Counted from the first letter of the stretch, positions 33,093 through 44,300 are shown. The stretch: 64,000 bases of DNA from Dyella flava (GCF_016904955.1 NZ_JADIKE010000034.1:186001-250000), one strand, 5' to 3'. Program-made: numbers and translations. Notes: generated from the sequence alone by a model not told the origin.

Positions 33093-34619
33093 ATGAGCCA
33101 CCCCACCAAGCGTTCGTCGCACTGGACCTCGCCCGAAGGCATGAAATACCTCGGGCCGCACGAGGGCACCGACCCCATCGATGTCACACTGGTACTGCGA
33201 CGGCGCTCGGAAACGGGGCCAGAACCGGCATCATGGCCACATCCGCCGCGCTGGCAGCGTGGTGAGTTTGGCCAGCACTACGGTGCCGATCCGGCCGACC
33301 TGGACAGCGTTCGCCGCTTTGCGCAGCAATATGGACTGAGCGAGACCGGCTCCGATACGCATCGTCGCGTACTGCATCTGCGCGGAACACCGGCGGCGCT
33401 GGAAAAAGCATTCGGCGTCACGCTGGGCACGTATCAGTTCGAAGGTCGTCCGCCGTTTGTCGGCTGCGGACATGCGCCGACGCTTCCGGCTGAAGTCATT
33501 GCTGTACTCGGCCTGGATCGCCGCCCGGTGGCGCAACCGCGTTCGCGCCGGCCAAGCGCCACGCCGAACACCAGTTACACGCCGTTGCAGATCGGACAGC
33601 TTTACAACTTCCCCAGCGGCGTCAACGGCGCGGGAGAAACCATCGGCATCATCGAGCTTGGCGGCGGTTACACCACCAGCGATCTCAGCCAGTACTTTTC
33701 GGGCCTAGGCATCAGCCCGCAGCCGACGGTGATCGCCGTATCCGTGGCGGGTGGCCAGAACCAGCCCGGCAGCGGCGATGCCGATGATGAAGTGATGCTG
33801 GATATCGAAGTGGCCGGCGCCCTGGCGCCGGGCGCGACCATTGCGGTGTATTTCACCACCAATACCGATCAGGGCTTCTACGAGGCGATCTCACAAGCGG
33901 CCCACGACACCACCAACAAGCCGTCGGTGATTTCGATCAGCTGGGGCGGCCCCGAATCGAGTTGGAGCAGCTCGTCGTTGAGCGCGATGGAAACGGCACT
34001 GGAAGACGCGGTGGCGCTCGGTGTCACCGTGACGGTGGCCGCCGGCGACGATGGCTCCAGCGACGGTGAGAGCGATGGCCAGCCGCACGTCGACTTCCCT
34101 GCCTCCAGCCCCTATTCGCTCGGCTGCGGCGGCACCACCCTGGTTGCCAGCGGCAGCACCATCCAGAGCGAAGTGGTCTGGAACGAGACCGCCAGCAACG
34201 AAGGCGCCACCGGTGGCGGGGTCAGTGTCGACTACCCCTTGCCCACCTGGCAGCAGAACGCCAATGTCCCCGCATCGCCCAGCGGCGGCACTGGCCGCGG
34301 CGTGCCGGACGTCTCCGGCAATGCCGACCCGATGACGGGTTATCAGGTGCTGGTCGACGGGCAGTCGCAGGTGATCGGCGGCACCAGCGCGGTGGCGCCG
34401 CTGTGGGCGGCGCTGATCGCCCTGTTCAACCAGAGTCTCGGCACGCCCGTGGGTGATGTGCATGCCGCGATGTATCAGATCGGCGAATCGGCGTTTCGGG
34501 ATATCACGCAGGGGAACAATGGGGCTTATCAGGCGGGGCCTGGCTGGGATGCCTGTACGGGCTTGGGTAGCCCGAATGGACAGGCGTTGTTGTCGGCGTT
34601 GTCGGCGCTGAAGAGCTAA
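33093..34619 (+). CDS. S53 family serine-carboxyl peptidase (sedolisin/kumamolisin-like)
   Basis: 508 aa from ATG 33093, which has AGGAG 9 nt upstream. A pro-domain of about 150 residues (to ~RRPVAQP) is followed by a subtilisin-fold catalytic domain. The catalytic Glu/Asp pair sits in DDEVMLDIEVAGA, the oxyanion Asp in VAAGDDGSSDGE, and the nucleophile Ser in GGTSAVAPLWAAL. The C-terminal calcium site is DITQGNNGAY...GPGWDACTGLGSP. No classical signal peptide is visible, as in kumamolisin precursors. Such enzymes are acid-active secreted proteases. Confidence 0.93.
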   Translation: MSHPTKRSSHWTSPEGMKYLGPHEGTDPIDVTLVLRRRSETGPEPASWPHPPRWQRGEFGQHYGADPADLDSVRRFAQQYGLSETGSDTHRRVLHLRGTPAALEKAFGVTLGTYQFEGRPPFVGCGHAPTLPAEVIAVLGLDRRPVAQPRSRRPSATPNTSYTPLQIGQLYNFPSGVNGAGETIGIIELGGGYTTSDLSQYFSGLGISPQPTVIAVSVAGGQNQPGSGDADDEVMLDIEVAGALAPGATIAVYFTTNTDQGFYEAISQAAHDTTNKPSVISISWGGPESSWSSSSLSAMETALEDAVALGVTVTVAAGDDGSSDGESDGQPHVDFPASSPYSLGCGGTTLVASGSTIQSEVVWNETASNEGATGGGVSVDYPLPTWQQNANVPASPSGGTGRGVPDVSGNADPMTGYQVLVDGQSQVIGGTSAVAPLWAALIALFNQSLGTPVGDVHAAMYQIGESAFRDITQGNNGAYQAGPGWDACTGLGSPNGQALLSALSALKS

Positions 34620-34629
34620 CCGCGTTGCT

Positions 34630-34761
34630 CCCTCTCCCCTTCGGGGAGAGGGCTGGGGTGAGGGGCCAAGGCTTGCCACAAGCCTCATAAAAGCGCCGCT
34701 CTGATTGACACACCATGCAAGGGGGCCCCCTCACCCCAACCCTCTCCCCGAAGGGGGAGGG
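34630..34761. repeat. Paired, inverted REP-type palindromes
   Basis: 34630-34652 plus the tail CTGGGGTGAGGGG, a spacer, then the inverted copy ending at 34761. It occupies most of the gap between the S53 peptidase and glucokinase genes. Confidence 0.85.
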
Positions 34762-34837
34762 AGAAAGACGCGTGGGCTGTGCTGGACGAACGGAGCGACA
34801 ACGGGCAGTCTTGTAGGGCTAGCTGTCTGGAATCCCC

Positions 34838-35848
34838 ATGGATCGCTCCATCAACACCCCTACCCTGCTTGCTGATCTGGGCGGCACCAATGTCCGCTTC
34901 GCGCTCGCCGATACCACGTCGGTCTCACCCCTGATGATGGATAGTGTCCGGCGCTATCGCGTGAAGGATTTCGACACGCTGGCCGACACCATCCACCAAT
35001 ATTTCGCCGACACCGGCCATACCGCCTCGCACGCGATCATCGCCGCGGCGGGCCGCATTGCGAATGGCGAAACGGTGCAGATCACCAACAATCCCTGGGC
35101 GGTTTCCGCGCATGGATTGCAACAAGAGCTGCGTTTCGATGGCGTACGCCTGGTGAACGATTTCGCCGCGCAGGGCATGTCGATTCCGTTGCTGCTGAAC
35201 GATCAGCTCAAGCCCGTCGGGCCGAACCTGCTGCCCGAGCACGATCACAAATCGTCGCAGACCTTTGTGGTGATGGGCCCCGGCACCGGTCTTGGCGTCG
35301 CAGGTCTGCTGTTGCGCTACGGTCGCTGGATCGTGCTGGAAACCGAAGGCGGTCACGCCGGTTTTGCCGCGCACACGGCGGAAGACGTGGAAATCCTGCA
35401 TCGGCTCAACGCGCGTTTCGGGCGCGTGTCGAACGAGCGCATGATTTGTGGCAACGGCCTGGTGAATCTCTATCTCGCCCTGGCCGACATCGCCGGTCAG
35501 CGTGCCGAGGAATACACCCCCGAAGACATCACCGCGCGCGCCACCGATAACAGCGATCCGCTATGCGTGCGCACGGTGGAAACGCTGGCCGGCATTTTCG
35601 GCAGCGTGGCCGGGGACCTGGTGCTGAGCCTGGGCGGCTGGGACGGCGTCTATCTCACCGGTGGCGTGCTGAAGATCCTGATGCCGTGGCTGCAAAGCGG
35701 CGGCTTCCGCGAGCGCTTTGAAGCCAAGGGCCGCTTCCGCGATACGATGGAACACGTGCCGACGATTGCCATTACGCACCCGGAGCCCGGTTTGCTCGGC
35801 GCGGCCGCGCTGGCCGTGCTCGAATCCGGCGGAACGCTGCCACATTGA
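34838..35848 (+). CDS. glk: Glucokinase
   Basis: 336 aa. ATP-dependent phosphorylation of glucose to glucose-6-phosphate. The phosphate-1 motif is LLADLGGTNVRFALA, followed by LVNDFAAQG, GPGTGLGVAG, and the sugar-site ETEGGHAGFAAH of the bacterial Glk (non-ROK) group; LGGWDGVYLTGGV is the adenosine motif. Length is near E. coli Glk (321). A HAD phosphatase gene follows after a short palindrome and may be co-transcribed. Confidence 0.95.
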   Translation: MDRSINTPTLLADLGGTNVRFALADTTSVSPLMMDSVRRYRVKDFDTLADTIHQYFADTGHTASHAIIAAAGRIANGETVQITNNPWAVSAHGLQQELRFDGVRLVNDFAAQGMSIPLLLNDQLKPVGPNLLPEHDHKSSQTFVVMGPGTGLGVAGLLLRYGRWIVLETEGGHAGFAAHTAEDVEILHRLNARFGRVSNERMICGNGLVNLYLALADIAGQRAEEYTPEDITARATDNSDPLCVRTVETLAGIFGSVAGDLVLSLGGWDGVYLTGGVLKILMPWLQSGGFRERFEAKGRFRDTMEHVPTIAITHPEPGLLGAAALAVLESGGTLPH

Positions 35849-35855
35849 CGCGAGA

Positions 35856-35883
35856 GTAGGTTGGGTTAGCGCACCCAACCTAC
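35856..35883. repeat. Minimal copy of the GTAGGTTGGGT palindrome
   Basis: 11-bp perfect arms GTAGGTTGGGT/ACCCAACCTAC around TAGCGC. It is a collapsed version of the 86-bp elements at 54615 and 59137. It may also act as a weak hairpin between glk and the HAD gene. Confidence 0.75.
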
Positions 35884-35903
35884 CGTCTTCGCCGAAGAAC
35901 GCT

Positions 35904-36587
35904 ATGGCCCGCTCACATACTGCTTTCCTGTTCGACCTCGATGGCACGCTGATCGACAGCGTCTACCAGCATGTGCTGGCCTGGAAGGAATCGCTTGATC
36001 GTGAAGGCGTGGTGCTGCCGGTATGGACCATCCATCGCAAGATCGGCATGAGCGGCGGACTGTTCACCAATATCCTGCTGCGTGAAACGGGCCTGGACAT
36101 TACCGAAGAACGCATTCAGCGCTTGCAGAAATGGCATGCCGAAGCGTTCAACCGGCATCACACGCAAGGTTCGGTGCGCCCGCTGCCCGGCGCGCGCGAA
36201 CTGCTGGATTTCCTGACCAAGGAAGGCATCCCTTGGGCGATCGCCACCAGCGGACGCATGCAGACAGCGGCATACAACCTGACCGCGCTCGGCATCGACC
36301 CCAACGAGGTGCCGGTGGTGACCCGCGATATGGTGCGCCATGCGAAACCCGACCCCGACCTGTTCCTCGCCGCAGCCGAGCGCCTGGGCGTGGATATCCA
36401 CCAGTCGCTGGTGATCGGTGACAGCATCTGGGACATGCTCGCCGCACAGCGTGCGCGTACGCTGGGTGTTGGCCTGCTCTCCGGCGGCTATGGTCAGGAT
36501 GAACTGCAACGGGCCGGCGCATTCCGTGTGTATGACGATCCGGCCGATCTGCTCGAACATGTCGACGAAGTAGCAGCGCGCGACTGA
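35904..36587 (+). CDS. HAD-superfamily phosphatase (Gph/phosphomutase-like)
   Basis: 227 aa from ATG 35904. Motif I FLFDLDGTLIDS carries the nucleophile Asp; motif II Thr/Ser lies in AIATSGR; motif III Lys in HAKPDPDLF; motif IV in VIGDSIWDM. The cap insert between motifs I and II is helical (C1 type). It is probably a small-molecule phosphatase or beta-phosphoglucomutase-like enzyme acting on sugar phosphates, consistent with lying 55 bp after glucokinase. Exact substrate unknown. Confidence 0.9.
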   Translation: MARSHTAFLFDLDGTLIDSVYQHVLAWKESLDREGVVLPVWTIHRKIGMSGGLFTNILLRETGLDITEERIQRLQKWHAEAFNRHHTQGSVRPLPGARELLDFLTKEGIPWAIATSGRMQTAAYNLTALGIDPNEVPVVTRDMVRHAKPDPDLFLAAAERLGVDIHQSLVIGDSIWDMLAAQRARTLGVGLLSGGYGQDELQRAGAFRVYDDPADLLEHVDEVAARD

Positions 36588-36649
36588 GCGTTGGCAAATC
36601 ATGCCGCGCCGATCATCTGTCACCACGAATCTTGCCGTGCACGAGCACA

Positions 36650-36672
36650 CGGGCGGGATTTTCACCCGCCCG
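36650..36672. terminator. GC-rich hairpin between convergent genes
   Basis: 8-bp stem CGGGCGGG/CCCGCCCG with a 7-nt loop between the HAD (+) and autotransporter (-) gene ends. No strong T run on either side, so termination efficiency is uncertain. Confidence 0.45.
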
Positions 36673-36691
36673 CATGCCCATGCAGGACCAG

Positions 36692-39600
36692 TCAGAACTC
36701 GAACCTCAGGGCGAGATTCACTTCCCAGCCGCGCATACCGTAGTCGGTAGTGGCGTGCAGATAGTCGGCCTCACCGTACAGCGAGAGATAAGGCAGAAAC
36801 TGGCTGCTGGCACCCGCACCTGCACGGACCGTGTTGCCCAAGCGCCCACTCCGGAAGCTGCCGCTTACGTCCCATGCCTCGCTGGAGACGGTGGCCGTTG
36901 AGCCACCACCACGGGTGTTGGTGAAATCGACACGCACATACGGCGAGAACCGCAGATTGTCCGTCTTGCTGACGCGAATACCGGCGCGCGCGCGGGTCGA
37001 TCCGGCCACCCTGATTTGCGTAGCCAGATTGTCGGCATCCTGGAACGGATCGAAGCTCAGCGACTGACGTTTTACCTGCAGCTGCGGCTCGATCCACCAG
37101 CCGCCGCCCAGTGCGAACGGATAGCCCGTCTCCACCGAGGCAGTCCAGCCACCCGCCCTGATCTGCGCCACATCGCTGCCACGTATGGCGGTGCTTACAC
37201 TGCCTTGATAACGCTCGCCGCCCAGCACGGCATCGACATAGAAACCGTTGCTCTGCTGCCAGGTCATCCATGCGGATACGCCGTGCGCGTCGTAGCGGCT
37301 GAAGCTTGCATCCTCGCTGTCGTACACCCGCGGGGTGACGCGCGTGACGCCCTTGTCCAGCGCCCAGCCGATGCGCAGGCTCGATGCATCGCTGGTCAGG
37401 GAAACAAGGCTGCCGCCCAATTGCACTGCGTTGATCTGCTGGTTGAAGTCGTAGCCGTACGTCCCCTGGTCGGACGCATAGCGCTGCTGGCTTCCGATAT
37501 AGCGCACTAACAGCTCACCGCCGTGCGGATCAGCGGGTGGGGTATCGCGGATTTCACCCAGCCGCTGATGCAAGGTGTCGATGATCGTGTCGCCGTAGTT
37601 CAACAAGGCGGTGGGCGCGACGATATAGGAAGGAAGCTGGGCAACCAGGTCCTGTACTCGCTCCGAGTTGGCATCTTCCGGCAATGAACCGTTACCGCCC
37701 GTAGACGGTTCGTCCGGTAGACCGGGATCCGGATCGGGCGGACTGGTACCGTCATCGGGGTCGAGATGACCCTCGTCCGGCAACTCAATGTATTTCGGCG
37801 CAAGGCGGTAATCCCAATTCAATGCACCGGACGGCAACGCATTCTGCGAAGCGTCGGCCTGCCCCGGACCAAACGCGTACAACTTGTACTGATAGGGACC
37901 CACGGCGACATAGCCGTAACGCAGTGCAAAGGCATCCGCGCGCGAAGTTCCGCCCACCTGAACCAGCGATATGCCGTCTGTGGGATTCACCACGCCGTTG
38001 TTGTCGATGGGCGCCGACGCGCCAGTGCCCTGCGCCACGATATCCAGCAGCGTGGTGTTCGTAGTGGTAACGTTGCCGAGGATCAACAGGCGATCGGTCC
38101 GCTGATGACTCAGCGGACCACCCTCGTTGAGCAGGGCATGCATGTGGATCATTCCACTTTCACCGGCAAAATCGCCGAGGATGGCAAGTGTCTTGTACGC
38201 ATCCTGCACCGGCGGTGTGAAACGGATGCGCGCGTTATTCAAGGTCAGCTGCCCGATGGATGAGCTGCCCCAGACATACCACTCGCTGTCGCTATCGATT
38301 GACAAATCACCAATCACGTCACGGGTCGCGCCGAGCCACTGCGAACCGTGGCTCAACGACACCGTTGCATTCGCCGCGGAAATCGTGCCGCTTTCGACCA
38401 GCGACTCGTTCAACACCATGTCGCCTTGCGCGCTGACCTTGTCGTCCATCGCCAGCGAGATCCGTACGGTCGGGTCATACACATCCAGCAAGACACCGCT
38501 GGCGCCAGCAACCTGCACACCATGGCTCAGTTGAATGTCGGCATTTCCCGCCACTGCCAAAGCACCCGATTGCGTGCTGAAGAGACGGCCGCCCGTCATA
38601 TTCAGCGCTCCGCCGCCGGTATCGATCACGGCAGCGTAAGCGTCGCTACCTGTCGTCATAACATTGGTATCTTTCAGGCTGATCAGGCCGCCTCGTGCGG
38701 CATAAAGGCCATAGGCCTCTGCGCCAGCGGTTTCCACGTTGCTGTCAGTGAGCGATATATGGCTGCCGAGCCGCGCATACGCGCCGACCGATCCGGCACC
38801 TTCGGTGCGAATAGTCAGGTCGTTGCCATCGATGTGCGTGTCATCGCCATATTCCATGGATGTGTAAAGCGCATGGGAGTTTGAGCCGGTGGTCAGGATC
38901 GAGCCGTTGGTCAACGTGATGACGGCGGCGCGATTATCGAAAGCCGTCGATTTATCTCCGCTTGTGCGCACATCAAACGCGGCGGCATCGACCTTCGTAT
39001 TGGGGCCGACCGCCCACACAGCTTCCGCATTGTCTCCCGATGTGCTTATGGCGACGTTTTTCTCAAGCTCGATCGTTGATCCAGCTTGATCCAGAACGAT
39101 TCCGTAAGCGTATTTGCCGGATGTCTGAATGCCCGCATCGGCCACGACCGCCTGCGCGCCCTGGATTACGTAGATGCCAACCGCGCTATCGCCGGACGTA
39201 CTGAATGTGCCGCCACGGATCGTCGCCTTGCTGCCGCCGCCAAGCTGTCCGTCGAGATAGACGGCATGCGCTTGCGCTCCTTGCGTGGTGACGTCGACGT
39301 GGGTGAGATCAGTCCGCGAACCGGCAGCATTGCTGTTGGCATAGCCGTTGGCTGTCACGCCGTAGGAGTTATCACCGCTGGTAAACAGGCTGCTGTCCGA
39401 GAGCGTCAGCACGCCGCCGTTATTGACGGCGGCATGACTTGCAGGTCCGGCAGTGACGACGGTGACGCCGCTGCCGGTGATTTCCGACGTGGGATCGGAG
39501 TTGAACAATCCATACGCTACCAATCCGGAGGTGGTGATCATGGTGCCGACACCGATCGGGTCATAACCGATCTCTGCCTTACCGCCGCGCAGGGTATAAA

Positions 39601-39928
39601 TGCCGTAGCCACTCTGTCCGGTCGTACTGAGGGCGCCGCCATGAAAACTCAGCATGCTGCCGACACCATTGATCTGTGCTCCGTGGGCGTTCGCTCCATC
39701 GGCAGTCACCACAATGCCGCTATCCGCCGTCATGTTCCCCGCATTGAGTATCGAAAGCACCGTCTTACCGTCGCCGACGTAATCGCCGGGCGACAGCGCG
39801 AGCGTGGTGCCGTCTGCGGTTTGCGGGCCATCGACCGCGCGCGAAGCGCCCGGTGCAGACAGTGCGATAGCGATGGTCCACGCGAGGATGGAACGCCTTG
39901 CAGCACAGAACTTGTCCGTGTCTTTCAT
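36692..39928 (-). CDS. Autotransporter with pertactin-like passenger and beta-barrel
   Basis: 1078 aa from ATG 39928 (AAGGGA upstream). A signal peptide lies near residues 13-32 (LAWTIAIALSAPGASRA). The passenger, to about 690, is a beta-helix with repeated units of the form (T/S)SG-x-A-Y-G-(I/L/V)...GG-x-(I/L)-x-L-x-x-x-x-V-x-T. A Pro/Asp-rich hinge (DPDDGTSPPDPDPGLPDE) and helix precede a C-terminal 12-stranded autotransporter barrel ending LALRFEF. It is expected to be secreted by the type V pathway as an adhesin or surface protein; no protease or lipase motif was seen. Monocistronic. Confidence 0.92.
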   Translation of the reverse strand: MKDTDKFCAARRSILAWTIAIALSAPGASRAVDGPQTADGTTLALSPGDYVGDGKTVLSILNAGNMTADSGIVVTADGANAHGAQINGVGSMLSFHGGALSTTGQSGYGIYTLRGGKAEIGYDPIGVGTMITTSGLVAYGLFNSDPTSEITGSGVTVVTAGPASHAAVNNGGVLTLSDSSLFTSGDNSYGVTANGYANSNAAGSRTDLTHVDVTTQGAQAHAVYLDGQLGGGSKATIRGGTFSTSGDSAVGIYVIQGAQAVVADAGIQTSGKYAYGIVLDQAGSTIELEKNVAISTSGDNAEAVWAVGPNTKVDAAAFDVRTSGDKSTAFDNRAAVITLTNGSILTTGSNSHALYTSMEYGDDTHIDGNDLTIRTEGAGSVGAYARLGSHISLTDSNVETAGAEAYGLYAARGGLISLKDTNVMTTGSDAYAAVIDTGGGALNMTGGRLFSTQSGALAVAGNADIQLSHGVQVAGASGVLLDVYDPTVRISLAMDDKVSAQGDMVLNESLVESGTISAANATVSLSHGSQWLGATRDVIGDLSIDSDSEWYVWGSSSIGQLTLNNARIRFTPPVQDAYKTLAILGDFAGESGMIHMHALLNEGGPLSHQRTDRLLILGNVTTTNTTLLDIVAQGTGASAPIDNNGVVNPTDGISLVQVGGTSRADAFALRYGYVAVGPYQYKLYAFGPGQADASQNALPSGALNWDYRLAPKYIELPDEGHLDPDDGTSPPDPDPGLPDEPSTGGNGSLPEDANSERVQDLVAQLPSYIVAPTALLNYGDTIIDTLHQRLGEIRDTPPADPHGGELLVRYIGSQQRYASDQGTYGYDFNQQINAVQLGGSLVSLTSDASSLRIGWALDKGVTRVTPRVYDSEDASFSRYDAHGVSAWMTWQQSNGFYVDAVLGGERYQGSVSTAIRGSDVAQIRAGGWTASVETGYPFALGGGWWIEPQLQVKRQSLSFDPFQDADNLATQIRVAGSTRARAGIRVSKTDNLRFSPYVRVDFTNTRGGGSTATVSSEAWDVSGSFRSGRLGNTVRAGAGASSQFLPYLSLYGEADYLHATTDYGMRGWEVNLALRFEF

Positions 39929-40559
39929 CGATGAATTCCCTTTTCGTAAGGAGGTTTGCGTGAGCGCTTGCCGGTTAGAGCTTCGCTCCGCGTGCATAGC
40001 TGCCGTCCGTCAGAGGATGGGCAGCACTCGTGATGTTTCTCGGTGCTGTCCAAGGTGGAAGTTGGCCGCGAAACAATCGGACGACACGTTAGGAAGCGTC
40101 CTTGTTTTACCCAATCAGACCACCCTCAAATTCTTATTATTTTTTTTGTGCGTGACGCGGCATTGGGTAGCGGCAGCAAGACTTGCTGCATCAATGCCGT
40201 TGCCGTGGATTCTGCAATTGTCGTCCCGATCATTCGGCCGCGGTCAGCACTTCATCAATGCGCGGAGCACGCATGCGTCGGACGCGTGAATTCTCATTGC
40301 GATGAGCACACCCGGCTTGTGAGTTGTGCCGCCGGGGTCTATCGGCGTATGCAGATGATCTAAGCCGGATTTATCCTGCAGGACTGTTCGTTCTTCCTTC
40401 GGCTGAAAGAGGGGCGATAGTCGGAAGTCGGGTGTGTCGATACACATACCGCTCTCTCCCTCTCCCCTCCGGGGAGAGGGAGCAGTAGCCACGGCAAGTC
40501 ATCGAAAACGCCCGCGGTCCGTTATGCTGCAGTGGGGAAAATGCTTGGAATGGGGAAGC
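39929..40559. other. Divergent intergenic region, autotransporter / Sel1-like gene
   Basis: About 630 bp with no supported gene. An AT-rich patch near 40128-40150 (TTCTTATTATTTTTTTTGTG) probably belongs to the autotransporter promoter region, and a REP-type palindrome lies at 40458-40480. Operators were not identified. Confidence 0.5.
40458..40480. repeat. Single REP-type palindrome
   Basis: CCCTCTCCCC TCC GGGGAGAGGG, the same module as at 26431 and 31714, here unpaired and about 80 bp upstream of the Sel1-like gene. Confidence 0.85.
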
Positions 40560-41342
40560 ATGGTGAAAACACCGCTGTTTGCTTTGTGCGTGCTCGCGGC
40601 AGGCCTGTCGTTCACCGCGATGGCATCTGCACAAACCTCAACACCGGCCATCACGGTCAACGGCGCCGCGCCCGACCTCACGCCGCCCACGGCGGATGTC
40701 CCGCAAGATCAGCCGATCAACGATAAGGACATCTATTGCCCGACCGCGCTGGAACCGATCCTGCCGGGCGATTACTACGCCTGCGAGGCACGGGCCGCCT
40801 ACGGGCAGGGGAACTACCGCAAGATGATCGACATGCTGAAGGAGTCGGCGTACTGGGCGAACAAGGATGCGCAGTACTCGCTGGGCCTGGCTTACCTCAA
40901 TGGCGATATGCCACAGGTCCCGCAGGACCGGCCGCAGGGCCTGGCCTGGCTGGCCCTGGCGGCGGAGCGCAAGAGCGAGCAGTACCGGGTGGCCTATGCC
41001 AGTGCGCGCGCCAAGGCGACGGTGGAGGAAATCCAGCACGCGTCGACGCTGTGGCGGCAGATGCGCTTGCGCTATGGCGACGGGGTCGCCGCGCCACGCG
41101 CGATTGCCCGCTTCAACCACGGCATCCAGTCCATCGACGATGCCGCGCGCGAGAACGGCATCGTCTACTTGTACGGGTATTCGCCCTTCCCTGAGAGCGC
41201 CTTTGCGATTGCCAACAAGCTGCATGACCAGGCCACCGCGGATTTCGACAATGTGCATGGCACGGTGGTGGTGGGCAAGCCGCAATGGCTGCAGGGCCAG
41301 CCGGTTTCGGCATCGTCCACGGCGCGCTCGGTGGAACCTTGA
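40560..41342 (+). CDS. Exported Sel1/TPR-like repeat protein
   Basis: 260 aa from ATG 40560, with GGGGA 4 nt upstream and a signal peptide at residues 1-25 (FALCVLAAGLSFTAMASA). An early Cys pair (about 60 and 75) precedes a helical region; ANKDAQYSLGLAYLNGD and RPQGLAWLALAAERKSEQY have the Sel1-repeat spacing. The domain probably mediates protein contacts in the periplasm. No enzymatic motif was seen. It converges on the helicase gene with a 25-bp gap. Confidence 0.75.
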   Translation: MVKTPLFALCVLAAGLSFTAMASAQTSTPAITVNGAAPDLTPPTADVPQDQPINDKDIYCPTALEPILPGDYYACEARAAYGQGNYRKMIDMLKESAYWANKDAQYSLGLAYLNGDMPQVPQDRPQGLAWLALAAERKSEQYRVAYASARAKATVEEIQHASTLWRQMRLRYGDGVAAPRAIARFNHGIQSIDDAARENGIVYLYGYSPFPESAFAIANKLHDQATADFDNVHGTVVVGKPQWLQGQPVSASSTARSVEP

Positions 41343-41367
41343 TCAGGCAGGTTGATCGCGCAGGACG

Positions 41368-44300
41368 TCAGTCCGGCGCGAGCAAGGCGTCCAGGTCGGC
41401 CTGATCGAAGCTGAGCTTTTCGCGCGTGCCGCCACCTTCCAGCACCGCCTCCGCCAGCTCCGCTTTGCGCGCTTTCAGTTCTTCGATGCGCTCTTCGACG
41501 GTGCCTGCGGTAATCAGACGGAAAACGAACACCGGTTTGTCCTGACCGATGCGGTGCGCGCGATCGCTGGCCTGTGCTTCGGCGGCCGGGTTCCACCACG
41601 GGTCGTAGTGGATCACGGTGTCGGCCGCGGTGAGGTTGAGGCCGACGCCGCCGGCTTTCAGGGAGAGCAGGAACAGCGGTACGTCGCCGTCCTGGAAGCG
41701 CTGCACGGGCTCGGCGCGATCGCGGGTTTCGCCGGTCAACATCACGTAGTGGATGCGATGGCGGTCCAGCTCGTTGGCGATCAGCTTGAGCATTTCGGTG
41801 AACTGCGAGAACAGCAGCACCTTGCGGCCTTCGGCGAGCAGCGCGGGTAGCATGTCCATCAGCAATTCAAACTTCGCCGAGTCGCGCACGCCACGCGCAG
41901 CTTCCAGCTTCACCAGACGCGGATCGCAGCAGACCTGGCGCAGCTTGAGCAGGGCATCGAGGACCACGATGCCGCTGTGTGCGATGCCGCGCTGCGCGAT
42001 GACTTCGCGTAATTCGTCGGCCAGCGACAGGCGCAGGCTTTCATACAGTTCGCGCTGGCGGCCATCGAGCACGACGCGGCGGGTGATCTCGGTCTTGGAG
42101 GGCAACTCGGACGCGACCTGCGATTTGGTACGCCGCAGGATGAACGGTGCGAGGCGGCGATTGAGGCGCGCCTGGCAGTCTTCGTCGCGCTGCTTTTCGA
42201 TTGGCACGCGGTAGTGGCGACGGAAGGCGCCTTCATCGCCCAGCAATCCGGGTACGGCCAGGTCAACCTGCGACCATAGCTCGCCCAGGTGATTTTCCAG
42301 CGGCGTGCCGGTCAGGCAGACGCAGCGCGGCGCGCGCAAGGTGAGCGCCGCACGACGCGCTTGCGTGCGCGGATTCTTTACCTGCTGCGCTTCGTCGAAC
42401 ACGATCAGCGAGAACGGTTGCTTGCGCAGCGTGATCACATCGCGCGGCAACAGCGCGTAGCTGGTGAGCACGATGTCCTGCGCGGCGATTTGCGAAAAGT
42501 CGCCGCTGCGTTGCGGACCATGCAAGGCCAGTGCACGCAGGGACGGTGCAAAGCGGGCGATTTCCGCCAGCCAGTTGGGAATCAGGCTGGTCGGCACCAC
42601 GATCAGCGCCGGCTGCTGCAGGGCGTCGCGCTCTTTCAAGGCGAGCAGGTGGGTGATCAGTTGCAGCGTCTTGCCCAGCCCCATGTCGTCGGCCAGTACG
42701 CCGCCGACACCGGCTTCGGCCAGGGCATTCAACCAGCGCAGACCTTCACGCTGATACGGGCGCAGCTCAACCGTGAGCCCCTCGGGAACGGCGTCGCTTG
42801 CGCGCTCGGCGGCATCGCGCAGGCGCGCGGTGAAACCGCGCAACTGTTCGGGTGCCTGCAGCTCACCGCCAGTAGGCAGGGCTTCGACGATTTCTTCCAG
42901 GCGGCCCGCCTGCACGCGTGGCAGGTGCAGTTTCTTCTTGGGCTTTTCCAGATATTCGGCAAGCGGCGCAAGCAGGCCACGTAATTCCTTCAAACGCACC
43001 GGCACGCGGCGGCGTTCGTCGACCGGCGCGTACCACACCGCATCTTCCGGTTCGTTCGGTGCCGGGCTGAGGTTGAGCTGATGCTCGGCCAGCGCCTGCG
43101 CGACGGCTGGCAGCAGATTGCGGCGCTTGCCTTCGACTTCGATACCGATTTCCAGATCGAAGGCATGATCGTCGGCGTCTTCGACAGCATTGCCGTACCA
43201 GCGCACCGGGCCTTCCAGCACTTCGAACGGGAAACTGGGTGCGTATTCGAGCAGGAAGCCCTCGGCTTCCAGTTTCGGCCGCAAGGCGAGCCAGCGTGCG
43301 GGGGTGTTCACTTCCAAAGCGCCAGCGTGCCCTTTGCCGGGGAACAGCCAGGCGTCTTCGGGCAAGGTGTCGGCCAGATCCCAGGGCAGGCCTTCGGTGT
43401 CGACGCCGAGGGTCAGCCCGGCGCGTTCCAGTTGCTCCATGGTGGAGAGCTCTTCCGCACGACGGCGGGCGATTTCCACCAGTTGCCCATTGCGCACGCG
43501 GCGCACCAGCGGCTCGCCACCGCGACCGGGCAAGCGCTCGCCGGCGTAGTCAAAAGCGAGCCGCGCATAGGCAAGCGGTGGCGTACCGGCAGCCAGGCGC
43601 GCATGCCGGGTCAGGGCGTGCAGGGTAAGCACGGGTTTGGGCGCCAGTTCGGCACGCTTCAGCTCATCGAACACTTGCGGCAGCGGAATGCGATGCGCCA
43701 GACGACTTGAGGGCAAGCTGCTGCGCAGCGCCTGGCTGTATTCGTGCTTGAGCGGCGGCAGATCGAGCCAGTGGGTTTCTTCCGGATCGGCTTCCAGATG
43801 TCCCAGCTCGGCGCGCTCGGCATCCAGGAACCACAGCCCATCCACGCGCAGCAGACGCTGGCTGTGCGGAAGTGCCGGCAACAGGCGCTGGCTGCCGTCG
43901 TTCTCCAGATGCCAATGCCAATTCAGCTGGTGCGACTTGCCGCGCGAGAGACGCAGACCGGCCAGCCCGCCCAGGAAGCACGGCGCGGTGTCGAGCATTT
44001 CAGCCAGCAAGGTGTTGCCGACATGGCCAGCCAGGCGCGCGTAGCTGCGCGACTTGCGCAGAGTCTGCGTCAGACCCAGCACCGCTGTCGCCAGGCGCTG
44101 CTCATGCGCCTGCAGCCCCGTGTGCGCCAGCAATTTGCTTTCCAAGGGGGCTGGCCGCGTGAAGCGGCCGTGCTCGGCGGGAACCAGCAGGACCGGCGCG
44201 GCATCCAGGCGGGCGTAGGGCGCACCTTCCTCCGGCACGACCTCAAAAAAGAAACCGAGCACGGCATGCTCGTGCGCTGCGGCCGCAGCGGGTCTGGTCA